Shown: positions 22,564 through 31,343 of the stretch, piece after piece
Layout of the letters: every line of letters starts with the position of its first letter
How positions within the stretch are numbered: the stretch's first letter is position 1
Origin: Nannocystaceae bacterium
GTDB lineage: Bacteria; Myxococcota_A; Polyangia; Nannocystales; Nannocystaceae
Direction: 5' to 3'
Assembly (NCBI GenBank): GCA_019694555.1
Contig: JAIBBS010000004.1
Location: forward strand, 1 to 64,000
Length of the DNA stretch: 64,000 nucleotides
Notes under the pieces: generated by a model
Databases searched by the model: none
Seen by the model: only the letters and a program-made list of their open reading frames with translations
What the model was told of the DNA's origin: nothing
Translations under genes and position numbers: made by a program

Positions 22564-24312
22564 ATGATCCGTCGGTGGCTTGTCTCGCTCGCGTTGGCGT
22601 CGCTGTGTGTCGTGCCGTCGTCGGCATTCGCCGCGAACATCCTGGTCGTCTCCAACAGCGGCCAGGACTTCGTGGCGATGGACTTCACCGCGAACACCAG
22701 CCACACCTTCGACAGCTTCGACGCCAACCAAACCCCGACGCTCGACCAGCTGCTGGCCTACGACGCGGTGCTGCTGTTCGAGAACGGCGTCTTCCCCAAC
22801 GCCGCCAACGTCGGCGACGTGCTCGCGGAGTACGTGCTCGCCGGCGGCGGCGTCGTGCTCGGGACCTTCTACTGGCAGAACCGCAGCGACGCCGGCTTCG
22901 GCGGCAGCTGGGGTGACCTCGAGCTGTACGACCCCATGACCTCCGCCGCGGGTGGCTGCGAGTACAACAGCGACGACATGGACCAGGCCACGATCGTGGA
23001 TCACCCGGTCATGGCCGGCGTGATGTCGCTGCACGGCAACAGCTTCCGCGGCGGCAACACGGCCAAGCCCGAGTCCGAGGTGCTGGCGCTGTGGAGCACG
23101 CCCAACAACCTCGGTGAGCCCGACCCCGTGGTCGCGCTGCGCTACGAGGGCGAGTCGTGCGTCATCGGCGTGACCTTGTTCCCCGACGCATCGTTCAACG
23201 ACTTCGGCGGCGACTTCTACGTCGTGTTCGACAACGCGCTGACCTTCGCGGCCGACTGCGCGCCGCCGGGCCCATGTGGCAACGGCGTGACCGAGCCGGA
23301 GTTCGGCGAGGCCTGCGACGACGGCAACTACTCCAGCACCGACGCCTGCGTGCAGTGCCAGCCCGCCGCCTGCGGCGACAACCACACCTACGCCGGAGTC
23401 GAGGACTGCGACGACGGCAACGACGGCGATCAGACCGACAACTGCCTCGACGGCTGCATCGCGCCCAGCTGCGGCGACGGCTTCGTCCACACCGGCGTCG
23501 AGCCGTGCGACGACGGCAACGACGGCGACCAGACCGACGACTGCCTCGACGGCTGCGTCGCGGCGAGCTGCGGCGACGGCTTCTTGTGGGCCGGCGTCGA
23601 GGCCTGCGACGACGGCGATTTCGACAACTCCGACGACTGCCCGCTGTCGTGCCAGCCCGCGGTCTGCGGCGATGGCTACGTGCAGGCCGGGGTCGAGCCC
23701 TGCGACGACGGCAACGCCGTCAACGACGACGGCTGCCTGGTCGGTTGCGTCGCGCCCAGCTGCGGCGACGGCTACGTCAACGCCGGCGTCGAGGCGTGCG
23801 ACGACGGCAACACCGACGACACCGACATCTGCGTGGGCAACGACTGCCAGCTGGCGTCGTGCGGCGACGGCTTCCTGCACACCGGCATCGAGGACTGCGA
23901 CGACGGCAACGACGTCGACGACGACGGCTGCACCAACTGCAACATCGACGCGAGCGGCAGCAGCTCCGGCGGCGAGGGCAGCTCCTCGGGCGGTGGCAGC
24001 AGCGAGGGCGGCAGCAGCAGCGAGGGCGGCGGCAGCACCGGCGGCACCGCGGCCGACACCTCGGGCACCGGCGTGGCCGACAGCGGCAGCAGCGACGGCG
24101 GTTCGGCCTCGGTCGGCGAGACCGACGGCTCCACCGACGACGGCGGCAGCAACGACGGCGGCGCCTCGAGCAGCAGCAGCGACACCGACAGCGGTCTCGA
24201 CGACGACGGCGGCTGCAGCTGCACGAGCGCGCCGCGACCGGCCCGCGACGCGATCGCACCGCTGTCGCTGCTGGTGGCCGCCGCATGGCGTCGCCGCCGA
24301 CGCCGGGCCTAG
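22564..24312 (+). CDS. DUF4215 Cys-rich repeat surface protein with MYXO-CTERM-like anchor (7 repeats)
   Basis: About 582 residues and a paralogue of the preceding gene. It has a signal peptide ending ...SSAFA-AN, the same N-terminal alpha/beta domain ([41 protein letters not shown]), then seven DUF4215 repeats, a Ser/Gly linker, and a tail with GCSC, a hydrophobic stretch and RRRRRR. It differs mainly by three extra repeats in the middle of the array. The CEYNSDDMD and DHPxxAGVMSxHGNS blocks are conserved between the two copies. Likely role: surface display or adhesion, inferred from the architecture. An upstream ATG (22558) would add two residues. Confidence 0.88.
   Translation: MIRRWLVSLALASLCVVPSSAFAANILVVSNSGQDFVAMDFTANTSHTFDSFDANQTPTLDQLLAYDAVLLFENGVFPNAANVGDVLAEYVLAGGGVVLGTFYWQNRSDAGFGGSWGDLELYDPMTSAAGGCEYNSDDMDQATIVDHPVMAGVMSLHGNSFRGGNTAKPESEVLALWSTPNNLGEPDPVVALRYEGESCVIGVTLFPDASFNDFGGDFYVVFDNALTFAADCAPPGPCGNGVTEPEFGEACDDGNYSSTDACVQCQPAACGDNHTYAGVEDCDDGNDGDQTDNCLDGCIAPSCGDGFVHTGVEPCDDGNDGDQTDDCLDGCVAASCGDGFLWAGVEACDDGDFDNSDDCPLSCQPAVCGDGYVQAGVEPCDDGNAVNDDGCLVGCVAPSCGDGYVNAGVEACDDGNTDDTDICVGNDCQLASCGDGFLHTGIEDCDDGNDVDDDGCTNCNIDASGSSSGGEGSSSGGGSSEGGSSSEGGGSTGGTAADTSGTGVADSGSSDGGSASVGETDGSTDDGGSNDGGASSSSSDTDSGLDDDGGCSCTSAPRPARDAIAPLSLLVAAAWRRRRRRA
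23275..23949 (+). repeat. Seven in-frame DUF4215 coding repeats
   Basis: Seven units of about 32 residues with the CDDGN core; repeat 4 reads CDDGD. Adjacent units share long near-identical stretches such as [11 protein letters not shown], which fits internal duplication. Confidence 0.9.
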
Positions 24313-24355
24313 CAGCCCGCGGTGAAACCCGGCAACACGGGCTGCTGGCAGCCCG
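24311..24355. terminator. Overlapping hairpins between convergent genes
   Basis: AGCAGCCCG (24311-24319) pairs perfectly with CGGGCTGCT (24338-24346). Alternatively CGGGCTG (24338-24344) pairs with CAGCCCG (24349-24355) around a 4-nt loop. The two structures exclude each other. They lie in the 63-bp gap between the surface protein gene and the convergent kinase gene and probably act as a bidirectional terminator. Confidence 0.5.
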
Positions 24356-24375
24356 TCACGCCGCCTTCGCCTCGC

Positions 24376-27300
24376 TCATCCGTCGCACGGCGCGAGCACC
24401 AGGCGCACCGCTTCGGTCGACGGATGGTCGGCGCCCAGCCGCGCCGTCCGCAGCCGCAGCGCGTCGCGCAGCAGTCGACAGCCGGCGACACGATCACCGC
24501 GGCGCAGCGCGATCTCGCCGAGGTTCAGCACCGGCGTGCTCTCCTCCACGCTGCCGGGGCCCAGCGCCGCGCGCCAGCCCTCGCGCGAGGCGATGAACGC
24601 GGCCTCGGCCTCGTCGAGCGCACCGGTCAGCGCGAGCGCACCCCCGAGGGTGTTGTTCAGCTCCGCCGCCAGCGTCGGCGACTCGCCGGTCACCGCGTCG
24701 GCGATCGCGACCGCGCGCCGACAGTGCGGGATCGCCTCGGCCGCACGCTCGAGCCGGATGAGCCCGGTGCACACGTTGTTGTGGGCCCCGGCCAGCGGGT
24801 ACGCGTCGGGGCCGTGGAGGCGCTCGAGCAACTCGAGCTGCGCGCGGTGATGCACCAGCGCGCGCTCGTGCTGGCCGCTGCGGTCGTAGACCAGCGCCAG
24901 CGAGTTGTCGATGCTGGCGATCTCGGGGTGCTCGTCGCCGAGCACGGTCTTGCCGATCACCAGCGCGAGCGAGATGGTCTCGATGGCCTCGTCGGTGCGT
25001 CCGTTGGCGGCGAGCGACTCGCCCAGCGCGGCGAGGTAGCGCACGGTGATGCGGTGCTGCTCGCCGTAGGCCTTGCGCGCCAGCGCGTAGGCCTGCTCGC
25101 GCGCCGCGAGCGATTGCGGCAGGTCGCGCTGCGCCAGCGCGTCGCTGCGACGCGCGATCAACCGCGCGCGGATGCCATCGTGCAGCGGCCGCGGCCGCGT
25201 CAGCGCCAGCGCGCGATCGAGCGCCGCCACGGCCTCGTCGTCGCGGCCCGCGAGCGCGCGCCCCAGCGCCAACGACTCGAGCATCGGCGTCAGCGCGACG
25301 TGATCGGACCCGAGCGCGGCCTCGGCCAGCGCCAGCGCACGCTCGGCGTGGCGGTTCGCGCCCTCGACGTCGCCCCGCAGCCGCGCCGCGTGGGCGAGCA
25401 GCCGCTGCGCCCGCGCGTTGTCGGGGTGCGCGTCGCCGACCGCTGCGCGCAGCGCCTCGGCCCCGGCGGCGATGGTCTGGGCACCGCGATCGATCTCACC
25501 GGTCAGCAGCTGGAACTGCCCCACCGACAGCTGCGCCGACGCGAGCTCGCGGCCGTCGGCGTGCAGCTCGTCGCGCAGCAGCGCGTAGGCCGACTGGGCG
25601 CGGGCCAGTGCGTCGTGGCTGTGGCCCGAGGCATCGAGCATCGCCGCCGCCGCGAGCTCGCGGCGCACGTGCAGGCGCGGGTCGGCCTCGTCGCTGCCGT
25701 CGAGCTCGGCGATCCGTAGCCACCAGCTGCCCTCGTCGGCGCGCGACAGATCGACACCGGTCACGCGCACCAGCTCGGTGGCGGCCTCGATCGCGACCTC
25801 GAGCAGGTGCTCGCGACGGGCGCGCTCGTACGCCTCCACCAGCGTCGCGTAGGCCTCGCGCGTGGCGAACAACGCCGCCTCCGCGCGGCCCAGCGCGAGG
25901 CTGGCGCGCGCGATCGCGACACCATCGCCCTGGCCCAGCGCGTCGTCGCGGGCCGCCGCGGCCAGCGCCCGCGCGCGCTCGGCCGCGCCCGCGGAGCGCT
26001 CGACCTCGGCGCGCACGACCCGTTCGTCGACCGGCCGCGCCGCGGCCTGCTCGCTCGCGCGATAGCCCTGCCGCGCGACGTAGGCCGCGTCGCTGCACGA
26101 CGCGATCGACGGCAGCTCGGCCACGGCCTGCTCCGCGAGCGCGATCGCCTCGGCGTCACCGCCGGCGATCACGTCGACCAGCGCACCCAGGTGGTGCCGG
26201 CGATCGTCGAGGCAGGCCATGCGCAGGTCCATCTGCGCCTGCGTGATGTCGCCGCGGCGCTGCGCCGCCTCGCAGGTGTCGTGGTGGGCCGCGACCCAGT
26301 CGTCGCGGTAGACATCGAGCCGCGGCACCACGCGCGCGAGCGCCTCGCCGACGAAGCTCGCCGCACCGCCGTCGGCGGCCTGGGACAGCGCCTGCGCGCG
26401 CGTGGCATCCCACACGCCAGCGAGCTGGGCCTCGCTGCCGGTGCACATCGCGTCGCGCCCCGCCGCGACCGCGAGCCCGACCGCGATGCCGGCGGTCGCG
26501 ACCGCGGTACCGCCGGCCAGGGCCCAGCGCTGCCACGCCGGTCGCTGCAGCGCGCGGAGTTCCTCGACCAGCGCGCGCATCGACGGCCAGCGCTGCTCGG
26601 GCGCGAGCGCGAGCCCGCGTCGGATCAGCTGCTGCATGCGCCGGGGCACGCCGCGCTCGCGCGGCACCGCGATCGGATCCAACGCCACCGCCGCGGCCGC
26701 GTCCATCCGCTCGGGCCGCGCGCGCTGGCCGTAGAGCGCCTCGAACAACGTCGCCACGAACGCGAACTGATCCGCGGCCGGCCCCGCGGGCGCACCGTCG
26801 AACTGCTCCGGGGCCATGTACGCGGGCGTGCCGACCAGGCCCTGGCTCTGCGTGGTGGTGCCGCCGCCCGACGGCCGCGCGTCGTCGTGGTCGGTGCGCG
26901 GCCGCGGCTGCGCGCGCGCGAGGCCGAAGTCCATCACGCGCACGCGGCCGTCACCGTCGATCATCACGTTTTCGGGCTTCACGTCGCGGTGCACCAGGCC
27001 CGCGGCGTGGGCAGCGGCGAGTCCGTCGGCGATCTGCACGAACACGCGCACGAGCTCGCCGAGATCGCGACGCGGGCGCGCACGCCAGCGTCGGACCCAC
27101 GCGCGCAGCGTCTCGCCGTCGACCAGCTCCATCGCCAGATAGACCTGGCCCGCGTGCTCGCCGACCTCGAACACCGACACCACGTTCGGGTGCCGCAGTC
27201 GCGCGAGCGCGACGGCCTCGCGACGCAGCAGCTCACCCGCGTCGGACGCAGGGTCGCGCAGGACCTTGATCGCGATGACGCGATCGAGCGCAGGATCCCA

Positions 27301-27480
27301 GGCCGCGAACACCAGCCCCATGCCGCCGCCGCCGAGCGGGCGCAGCACGTGGTACTGCGCGATGCGAGGCGCCTCGACCCGCGCGAACATGGCCTGCCGC
27401 AGCCGCGCGAGGCGTACCGAGGCGTCGAGCACGTCCGAGCTCGGGGCCAGCGCTGCGGGGGATTCGACGGGCCGGGTCAT
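24376..27480 (-). CDS. Transmembrane Ser/Thr protein kinase with TPR-type C-terminus
   Basis: 1034 residues. The kinase domain is at about 42-312: GGGGMGLVF (50-58), K72 in IAIKVLRD, HRDVKPEN with D166, DFG with D184, and GTPAYMAPEQ. The membrane segment is at about 319-340. Cys346 opens the conserved Cys linker (W..., HDTC, MACLDDRR, SIASCSDAA). The rest is TPR-type repeat, with units such as GDAHPDNARAQRLLAHAARL and GDEHPEIASIDNSLALVYD. It begins 42 bp downstream of the sigma factor gene on the same strand, so the two probably form an operon in which the kinase could act on the sigma factor or its targets. Confidence 0.94.
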   Translation of the reverse strand: MTRPVESPAALAPSSDVLDASVRLARLRQAMFARVEAPRIAQYHVLRPLGGGGMGLVFAAWDPALDRVIAIKVLRDPASDAGELLRREAVALARLRHPNVVSVFEVGEHAGQVYLAMELVDGETLRAWVRRWRARPRRDLGELVRVFVQIADGLAAAHAAGLVHRDVKPENVMIDGDGRVRVMDFGLARAQPRPRTDHDDARPSGGGTTTQSQGLVGTPAYMAPEQFDGAPAGPAADQFAFVATLFEALYGQRARPERMDAAAAVALDPIAVPRERGVPRRMQQLIRRGLALAPEQRWPSMRALVEELRALQRPAWQRWALAGGTAVATAGIAVGLAVAAGRDAMCTGSEAQLAGVWDATRAQALSQAADGGAASFVGEALARVVPRLDVYRDDWVAAHHDTCEAAQRRGDITQAQMDLRMACLDDRRHHLGALVDVIAGGDAEAIALAEQAVAELPSIASCSDAAYVARQGYRASEQAAARPVDERVVRAEVERSAGAAERARALAAAARDDALGQGDGVAIARASLALGRAEAALFATREAYATLVEAYERARREHLLEVAIEAATELVRVTGVDLSRADEGSWWLRIAELDGSDEADPRLHVRRELAAAAMLDASGHSHDALARAQSAYALLRDELHADGRELASAQLSVGQFQLLTGEIDRGAQTIAAGAEALRAAVGDAHPDNARAQRLLAHAARLRGDVEGANRHAERALALAEAALGSDHVALTPMLESLALGRALAGRDDEAVAALDRALALTRPRPLHDGIRARLIARRSDALAQRDLPQSLAAREQAYALARKAYGEQHRITVRYLAALGESLAANGRTDEAIETISLALVIGKTVLGDEHPEIASIDNSLALVYDRSGQHERALVHHRAQLELLERLHGPDAYPLAGAHNNVCTGLIRLERAAEAIPHCRRAVAIADAVTGESPTLAAELNNTLGGALALTGALDEAEAAFIASREGWRAALGPGSVEESTPVLNLGEIALRRGDRVAGCRLLRDALRLRTARLGADHPSTEAVRLVLAPCDG

Positions 27481-27522
27481 GGTGGTCGACGACGAAGGAA
27501 ACGCCGGCGCCCCGGTGGCGGA

Positions 27523-28128
27523 TCACACCCCGGCCTCGCCGACCTCCGGTCGCGAGCGGCCGACCAGGCCCTCGATCGCGGCCTCGCCCTCGCCCAGCTC
27601 GGCGACCAGGGCCTCGCGCGCGCGCCGGAGCCGGCTCTTGACCGTGCCCTGCGGCAGCTCGAGCAGCTCCGCGATCTCGGCGGTGGACTGCTCCTCCCAG
27701 TAGTGCAGCTCGACCACGACCTGCAGGTCCACCGGCAGGCGCCGCAACGACTCGCGCACCTGCACCGCCCGCTGCGCGCGCCCGAGCCGGCTGGTGTTCG
27801 AGGTGCCGACCGCCGCGACCGAGACCTGCTCGAAGTCGTCGTCGACGTGGCCCGCGTGGCGCCGCAGCGCCCGCAGGTGATCGTACAGGCGGCTGCGCGC
27901 GATCTTCAGCAGGTACATGCGGAAGGCACCGCTGTCGAGGATCTTCTCGCGGTGACGCAGGCACGCGATGAGCGTCTGCTGCACGAGGTCGTCGGTGGAA
28001 TCGCCGACCTTGTTGATGAAGAAGCGGTAGAGGATCGGGAAGCACCGCCGCAGCAACAGATCGCCGGCGCGATCCGAGCCTGCCTGCCACTGCTCGAGCA
28101 GCTCGAGCTCCGTGCTCGCGTCGACCAC
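27523..28128 (-). CDS. ECF-type RNA polymerase sigma factor, upstream of a kinase
   Basis: 201 residues. Region 2 lies at about 10-85 (LYRFFINKVGDSTDDLVQQT, FRMYLLKIARSRLYDHL). Region 4 lies at about 130-180 (STAEIAELLELPQGTVKSRL). No anti-sigma factor gene is adjacent; the next gene 42 bp downstream is a membrane kinase. This matches known myxobacterial arrangements where a Ser/Thr kinase controls an ECF sigma factor by phosphorylation. The GTG start at 28128 is chosen because the sequence aligns from there with the other sigma factor in the window; a longer open frame upstream lacks sigma-like sequence. Confidence 0.92.
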   Translation of the reverse strand: MVDASTELELLEQWQAGSDRAGDLLLRRCFPILYRFFINKVGDSTDDLVQQTLIACLRHREKILDSGAFRMYLLKIARSRLYDHLRALRRHAGHVDDDFEQVSVAAVGTSNTSRLGRAQRAVQVRESLRRLPVDLQVVVELHYWEEQSTAEIAELLELPQGTVKSRLRRAREALVAELGEGEAAIEGLVGRSRPEVGEAGV

Positions 28129-28205
28129 CGCAGCGCCAGTGTCGCACCGGCAAGGCCAGCGCTCAACGGCCGCGGCCGCGGGCGCGACCTCGTGCCGCGG
28201 CCGGC

Positions 28206-28964
28206 TCAGGCCAACAGCCGCACGAAGTACGCGTGCGCCAGGGCCAGCGGGTCGGCGGCCTGCTCGAACAGGTCGCTGGGCACGACCACCGTGTCGACGC
28301 CGCTCGCCAGCAGTGCCTGCGCGCGCGCCGGGCAGACCTCGTCGGAGACGGTCAGCCACGCCGAGGGCACGGCCTGCGCGAGCCGTCGCGCCAGCGCGCA
28401 CGGCAGGCGTGCGGCCGCGCCCTCGTAGTCGAGCGCGATGTGGCGGTAGCCCACCATCCGTGCGTACGTGCACTGCCGCAACAGCGCCTGTGCATCGTGC
28501 ACCGGCTCGGCGTCGTAGTAGTCGCACGCGGTCGAGTCGGCCTGGATGAAGTGCGCGACCGGCAGCCACGGACAACCGGTGCGTGCGACCGCCATCGCCG
28601 TGCGCACGGCACCGCTGCCGAACGGCCGGGCATGCGCCGCGCTCGAGTTCATGATGTCGGGCAGCAGGATGAGATCGGCCGCGCACACCGCCTCGGGGCC
28701 GCAGGGATACACGACGATCTGCAGCGCGGTCTGTCGACGCAGCGCCGCGACCAACGCCGGCAAGTGCGTGCTGCCGGTGCCGCCCAGCAGGACCTGGCGA
28801 TAGCCCATCGCCGCGAGCGCGCGGTAGAACGCGACATCGCCGAAGTGCTCGGGGTCGAGCAGCGGCAGCAACCGCGGCAGCTGGGGCGCCGCGCGGACGG
28901 TGGGCACCGCCGGGCGCGCGAATGCAGCGGATCGCGACAGGACCGGGGCGGACGACGGGGCCAT
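28206..28964 (-). CDS. Divergent GGGP-synthase/PcrB-like protein
   Basis: 252 residues. The first half follows the geranylgeranylglyceryl-phosphate synthase (PcrB) pattern: LLPLLDPEHF (33-41) as the LIDPD-type motif, VLLGGTGS (58-65) as the GGS-type phosphate loop, VVYPCGPEAV (84-93), ADLILLPDIMNSSAA (97-111), then YRHIALDYEG (173-182). That family makes the ether bond between glycerol-1-phosphate and a polyprenyl chain in a TIM barrel. The usual second phosphate loop (GSGA/GGGI region) is poorly kept here, so activity or substrate may differ. It diverges from a sterol-desaturase-family gene 91 bp away. ATG 28964 is used because the family fold starts about 30 residues later; an upstream ATG at 29057 is less likely. 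Confidence 0.72.
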   Translation of the reverse strand: MAPSSAPVLSRSAAFARPAVPTVRAAPQLPRLLPLLDPEHFGDVAFYRALAAMGYRQVLLGGTGSTHLPALVAALRRQTALQIVVYPCGPEAVCAADLILLPDIMNSSAAHARPFGSGAVRTAMAVARTGCPWLPVAHFIQADSTACDYYDAEPVHDAQALLRQCTYARMVGYRHIALDYEGAAARLPCALARRLAQAVPSAWLTVSDEVCPARAQALLASGVDTVVVPSDLFEQAADPLALAHAYFVRLLA

Positions 28965-29055
28965 GCCTGCAGGGAAACGCCGCGCGCAGCACCCCGGATC
29001 ACCGCGACGCCGCCGTGATCCGCCGCGGCGGGCCCGACGTTTGCTCGCCTGTCCC

Positions 29056-29856
<801 letters not shown>

Positions 29857-29861
29857 TCGCG

Positions 29862-30344
29862 TCAGCGCGCCGACCCCTGCAGCGAGCGCAGCAGATCGGC
29901 CCACCACATGCCCAGGCGCGCGAGAAACCGCGCGGGTGCCTCGCCGTGGCGCGCCGGGTGATCGGGCCGGATCGCCGCCCAGCCCGAGTGCTCGACCGTG
30001 ACGAAGGTGCCCTGGCCCTGCGGCGTGAAGCGAACCTCGACGCGGGTCCACTCGTCGGGCGCGAAGTTGGCCGCGCGCCAACGCAAGACCAACAGCTCGG
30101 GTGGCTGCCACTGCAGCACCTCGCCGGTGACGACGATGGTCGCGCCCTCGCCCTCGCCCACGCGCTGCAACAAGCGTCCGCCGACGCCGGGCTCGAGCAG
30201 CACCACCGCGCGGCCGCCACCGACGCGATAGCGCAGGCCCGCGCGCCACCAGCGATCGATCTCCTCGGTGAAGATGCGAAACGCCTCCGCGGGCGGCACC
30301 GCCACCGCGATCGAGGCGCGTGCACGATCCTCGCGTGGGTTCAT
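29862..30344 (-). CDS. SRPBCC (AHSA1/START-like) domain protein
   Basis: 160 residues of the SRPBCC superfamily. It opens with ASIAVAVPPAEAFRIFTEEIDRWW, the classic first strand and helix, then GGRLLQRVGEG, LQWQPPELLVLRWR and TRVEVRFTPQGQGTFVTVEH, and closes with the long C-terminal helix. The fold forms a cavity for hydrophobic ligands. The ATG overlaps the stop of the ArsR gene by 4 bp (ATGA). It is last in a VOC/ArsR/SRPBCC operon, a common toxin- or stress-response combination; the ligand is unknown. Confidence 0.9.
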   Translation of the reverse strand: MNPREDRARASIAVAVPPAEAFRIFTEEIDRWWRAGLRYRVGGGRAVVLLEPGVGGRLLQRVGEGEGATIVVTGEVLQWQPPELLVLRWRAANFAPDEWTRVEVRFTPQGQGTFVTVEHSGWAAIRPDHPARHGEAPARFLARLGMWWADLLRSLQGSAR

Positions 30345-30682
30345 CGCCGTCGCCTCGGGCTGGCCTCGGCGTGCGCGCGGAAGGCCTCGAGCTGCTCGCC
30401 CCAGAACGCCTCGACCTCCGCGAGCCACTGCTGCAGCTCGACGAAGGGCCGCTGCTGCAGCTCGTAGACCCGCTCGCGCGCGTCCTGCTCGCGGATGGTC
30501 TCGCGCACCAGCCCGCTGCGTCGCAGCACCCGCAGGTGCCGGCTCATCGCCGGGCGCGTGACCGCGAGCGCGTCGGCCAGATCGCTGGCGCGATGGGGAC
30601 GCTTGCGCAGCAGATCGACCACGCCGCGCCGCGTGGGCTCGGCCAGCGCGGCCAGCGTGCGATCGAGGTGGCCGCTGCTCAC
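30341..30682 (-). CDS. ArsR-family transcriptional repressor
   Basis: 113 residues. A winged helix-turn-helix lies at about 10-85 (LAALAEPTRRGVVDLLRKRP, ASDLADALAVTRPAMSRHL, RVLRRSGLVRETIREQDARER). No CxC metal site is visible, so it is probably not an arsenic or cadmium sensor but of the subgroup paired with SRPBCC proteins. The GTG start overlaps the stop of the VOC gene by 4 bp, and its end overlaps the SRPBCC start by 4 bp. It probably represses its own operon through the inverted repeat at 31175-31190. Confidence 0.92.
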   Translation of the reverse strand: MSSGHLDRTLAALAEPTRRGVVDLLRKRPHRASDLADALAVTRPAMSRHLRVLRRSGLVRETIREQDARERVYELQQRPFVELQQWLAEVEAFWGEQLEAFRAHAEASPRRRR

Positions 30683-31143
30683 GGCCGCGGTCCGGGGTTG
30701 CGCAGCCGCTGCATGAACCACCACATGTGGCCCTCGCAGTCGAGCGCACCGTAGCTGCGGTCGGACCAGTAGTCGTCGCCGTAGTCCTTGGTCTGCGGCT
30801 CGTCGACGATGGTCGCGCCTGCCGCCCGTGCGCGCGCGCAGTGGGCGTCGACGTCGTCGATGTACAGCGCCATCGCGGCGGTGTGACGACCGCCGAGCGA
30901 GCGCGGGCTGACCGCGTCACGCCGCCACGTCTGCGTGGGCTCGCGCGCGGCACCACCGTCGCTGACCATGATCACGGCTTCGCCGTAGCACAGCTCGCTG
31001 TGCACGATCTCGTCGCCGGCGCCCTCGACCACCAGCCGCGCCTCGAAGCCGAAGGCGCGGCCGAGCCAGGCGATCGCGGCGCGGGGATCGTCGTAGTAGA
31101 GGCTCGCGGACAGACGGGGCCAGTCGGGTGGGGTCGGCGTCAT
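30679..31143 (-). CDS. VOC-family (glyoxalase/bleomycin-resistance-like) protein
   Basis: 154 residues with the paired beta-alpha-beta-beta-beta modules of the VOC fold: SASLYYDDPRAAIAWLGRAFGFEAR, then ALYIDDVDAHCARARAAGAT and GALDCEGHMWWF. This PhnB/glyoxalase-like subgroup is often annotated as a stress or metabolite-binding protein; the substrate is unknown. The start has a strong AGGAG 5 nt upstream and a canonical promoter further up. It is the first gene of the operon. Confidence 0.9.
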   Translation of the reverse strand: MTPTPPDWPRLSASLYYDDPRAAIAWLGRAFGFEARLVVEGAGDEIVHSELCYGEAVIMVSDGGAAREPTQTWRRDAVSPRSLGGRHTAAMALYIDDVDAHCARARAAGATIVDEPQTKDYGDDYWSDRSYGALDCEGHMWWFMQRLRNPGPRP

Positions 31144-31171
31144 CGGATCTCCTCGTTGCTCTCGGAGGCAA

Positions 31172-31200
31172 TCATTAACCCTTGGGTGAACCATTGTCAA
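31172..31200 (-). promoter_or_regulatory. Sigma-70-type promoter of the VOC/ArsR/SRPBCC operon
   Basis: On the minus strand, TTGACA (31195-31200) is followed by a 17-nt spacer and TAATGA (31172-31177). Transcription would start near 31165, about 20 nt before the ATG, and AGGAG (31149-31153) is the ribosome binding site. It is the clearest housekeeping promoter in the window. Confidence 0.75.
31175..31190. promoter_or_regulatory. Candidate ArsR operator inside the promoter spacer
   Basis: TTAACCC-TT-GGGTGAA is an inverted repeat matching in 6 of 7 arm positions. It overlaps the -10 end of the spacer, where bound repressor would block RNA polymerase. The operon encodes an ArsR-type repressor. 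Confidence 0.6.
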
Positions 31201-31343
31201 ACCCGCGCCCACGGGCCCCGGCGCGGCGCCGGCGGGCGATTCGCGGACGATCGCGCACACGGTTCGATCCGCCTGTGGCCCACCACCGTACCGAGTCCGA
31301 CCCTGACCGATGGTCGGTCGGGTCGCCAGGAGAGCGACGCCCC

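Noticed and set aside
23275-23949. Possible CRISPR-like array in the second DUF4215 gene
   Set aside because: The repeats are in frame, about 96 bp long, vary between copies and encode a known Cys-rich protein repeat. There are no unique spacers or cas genes.
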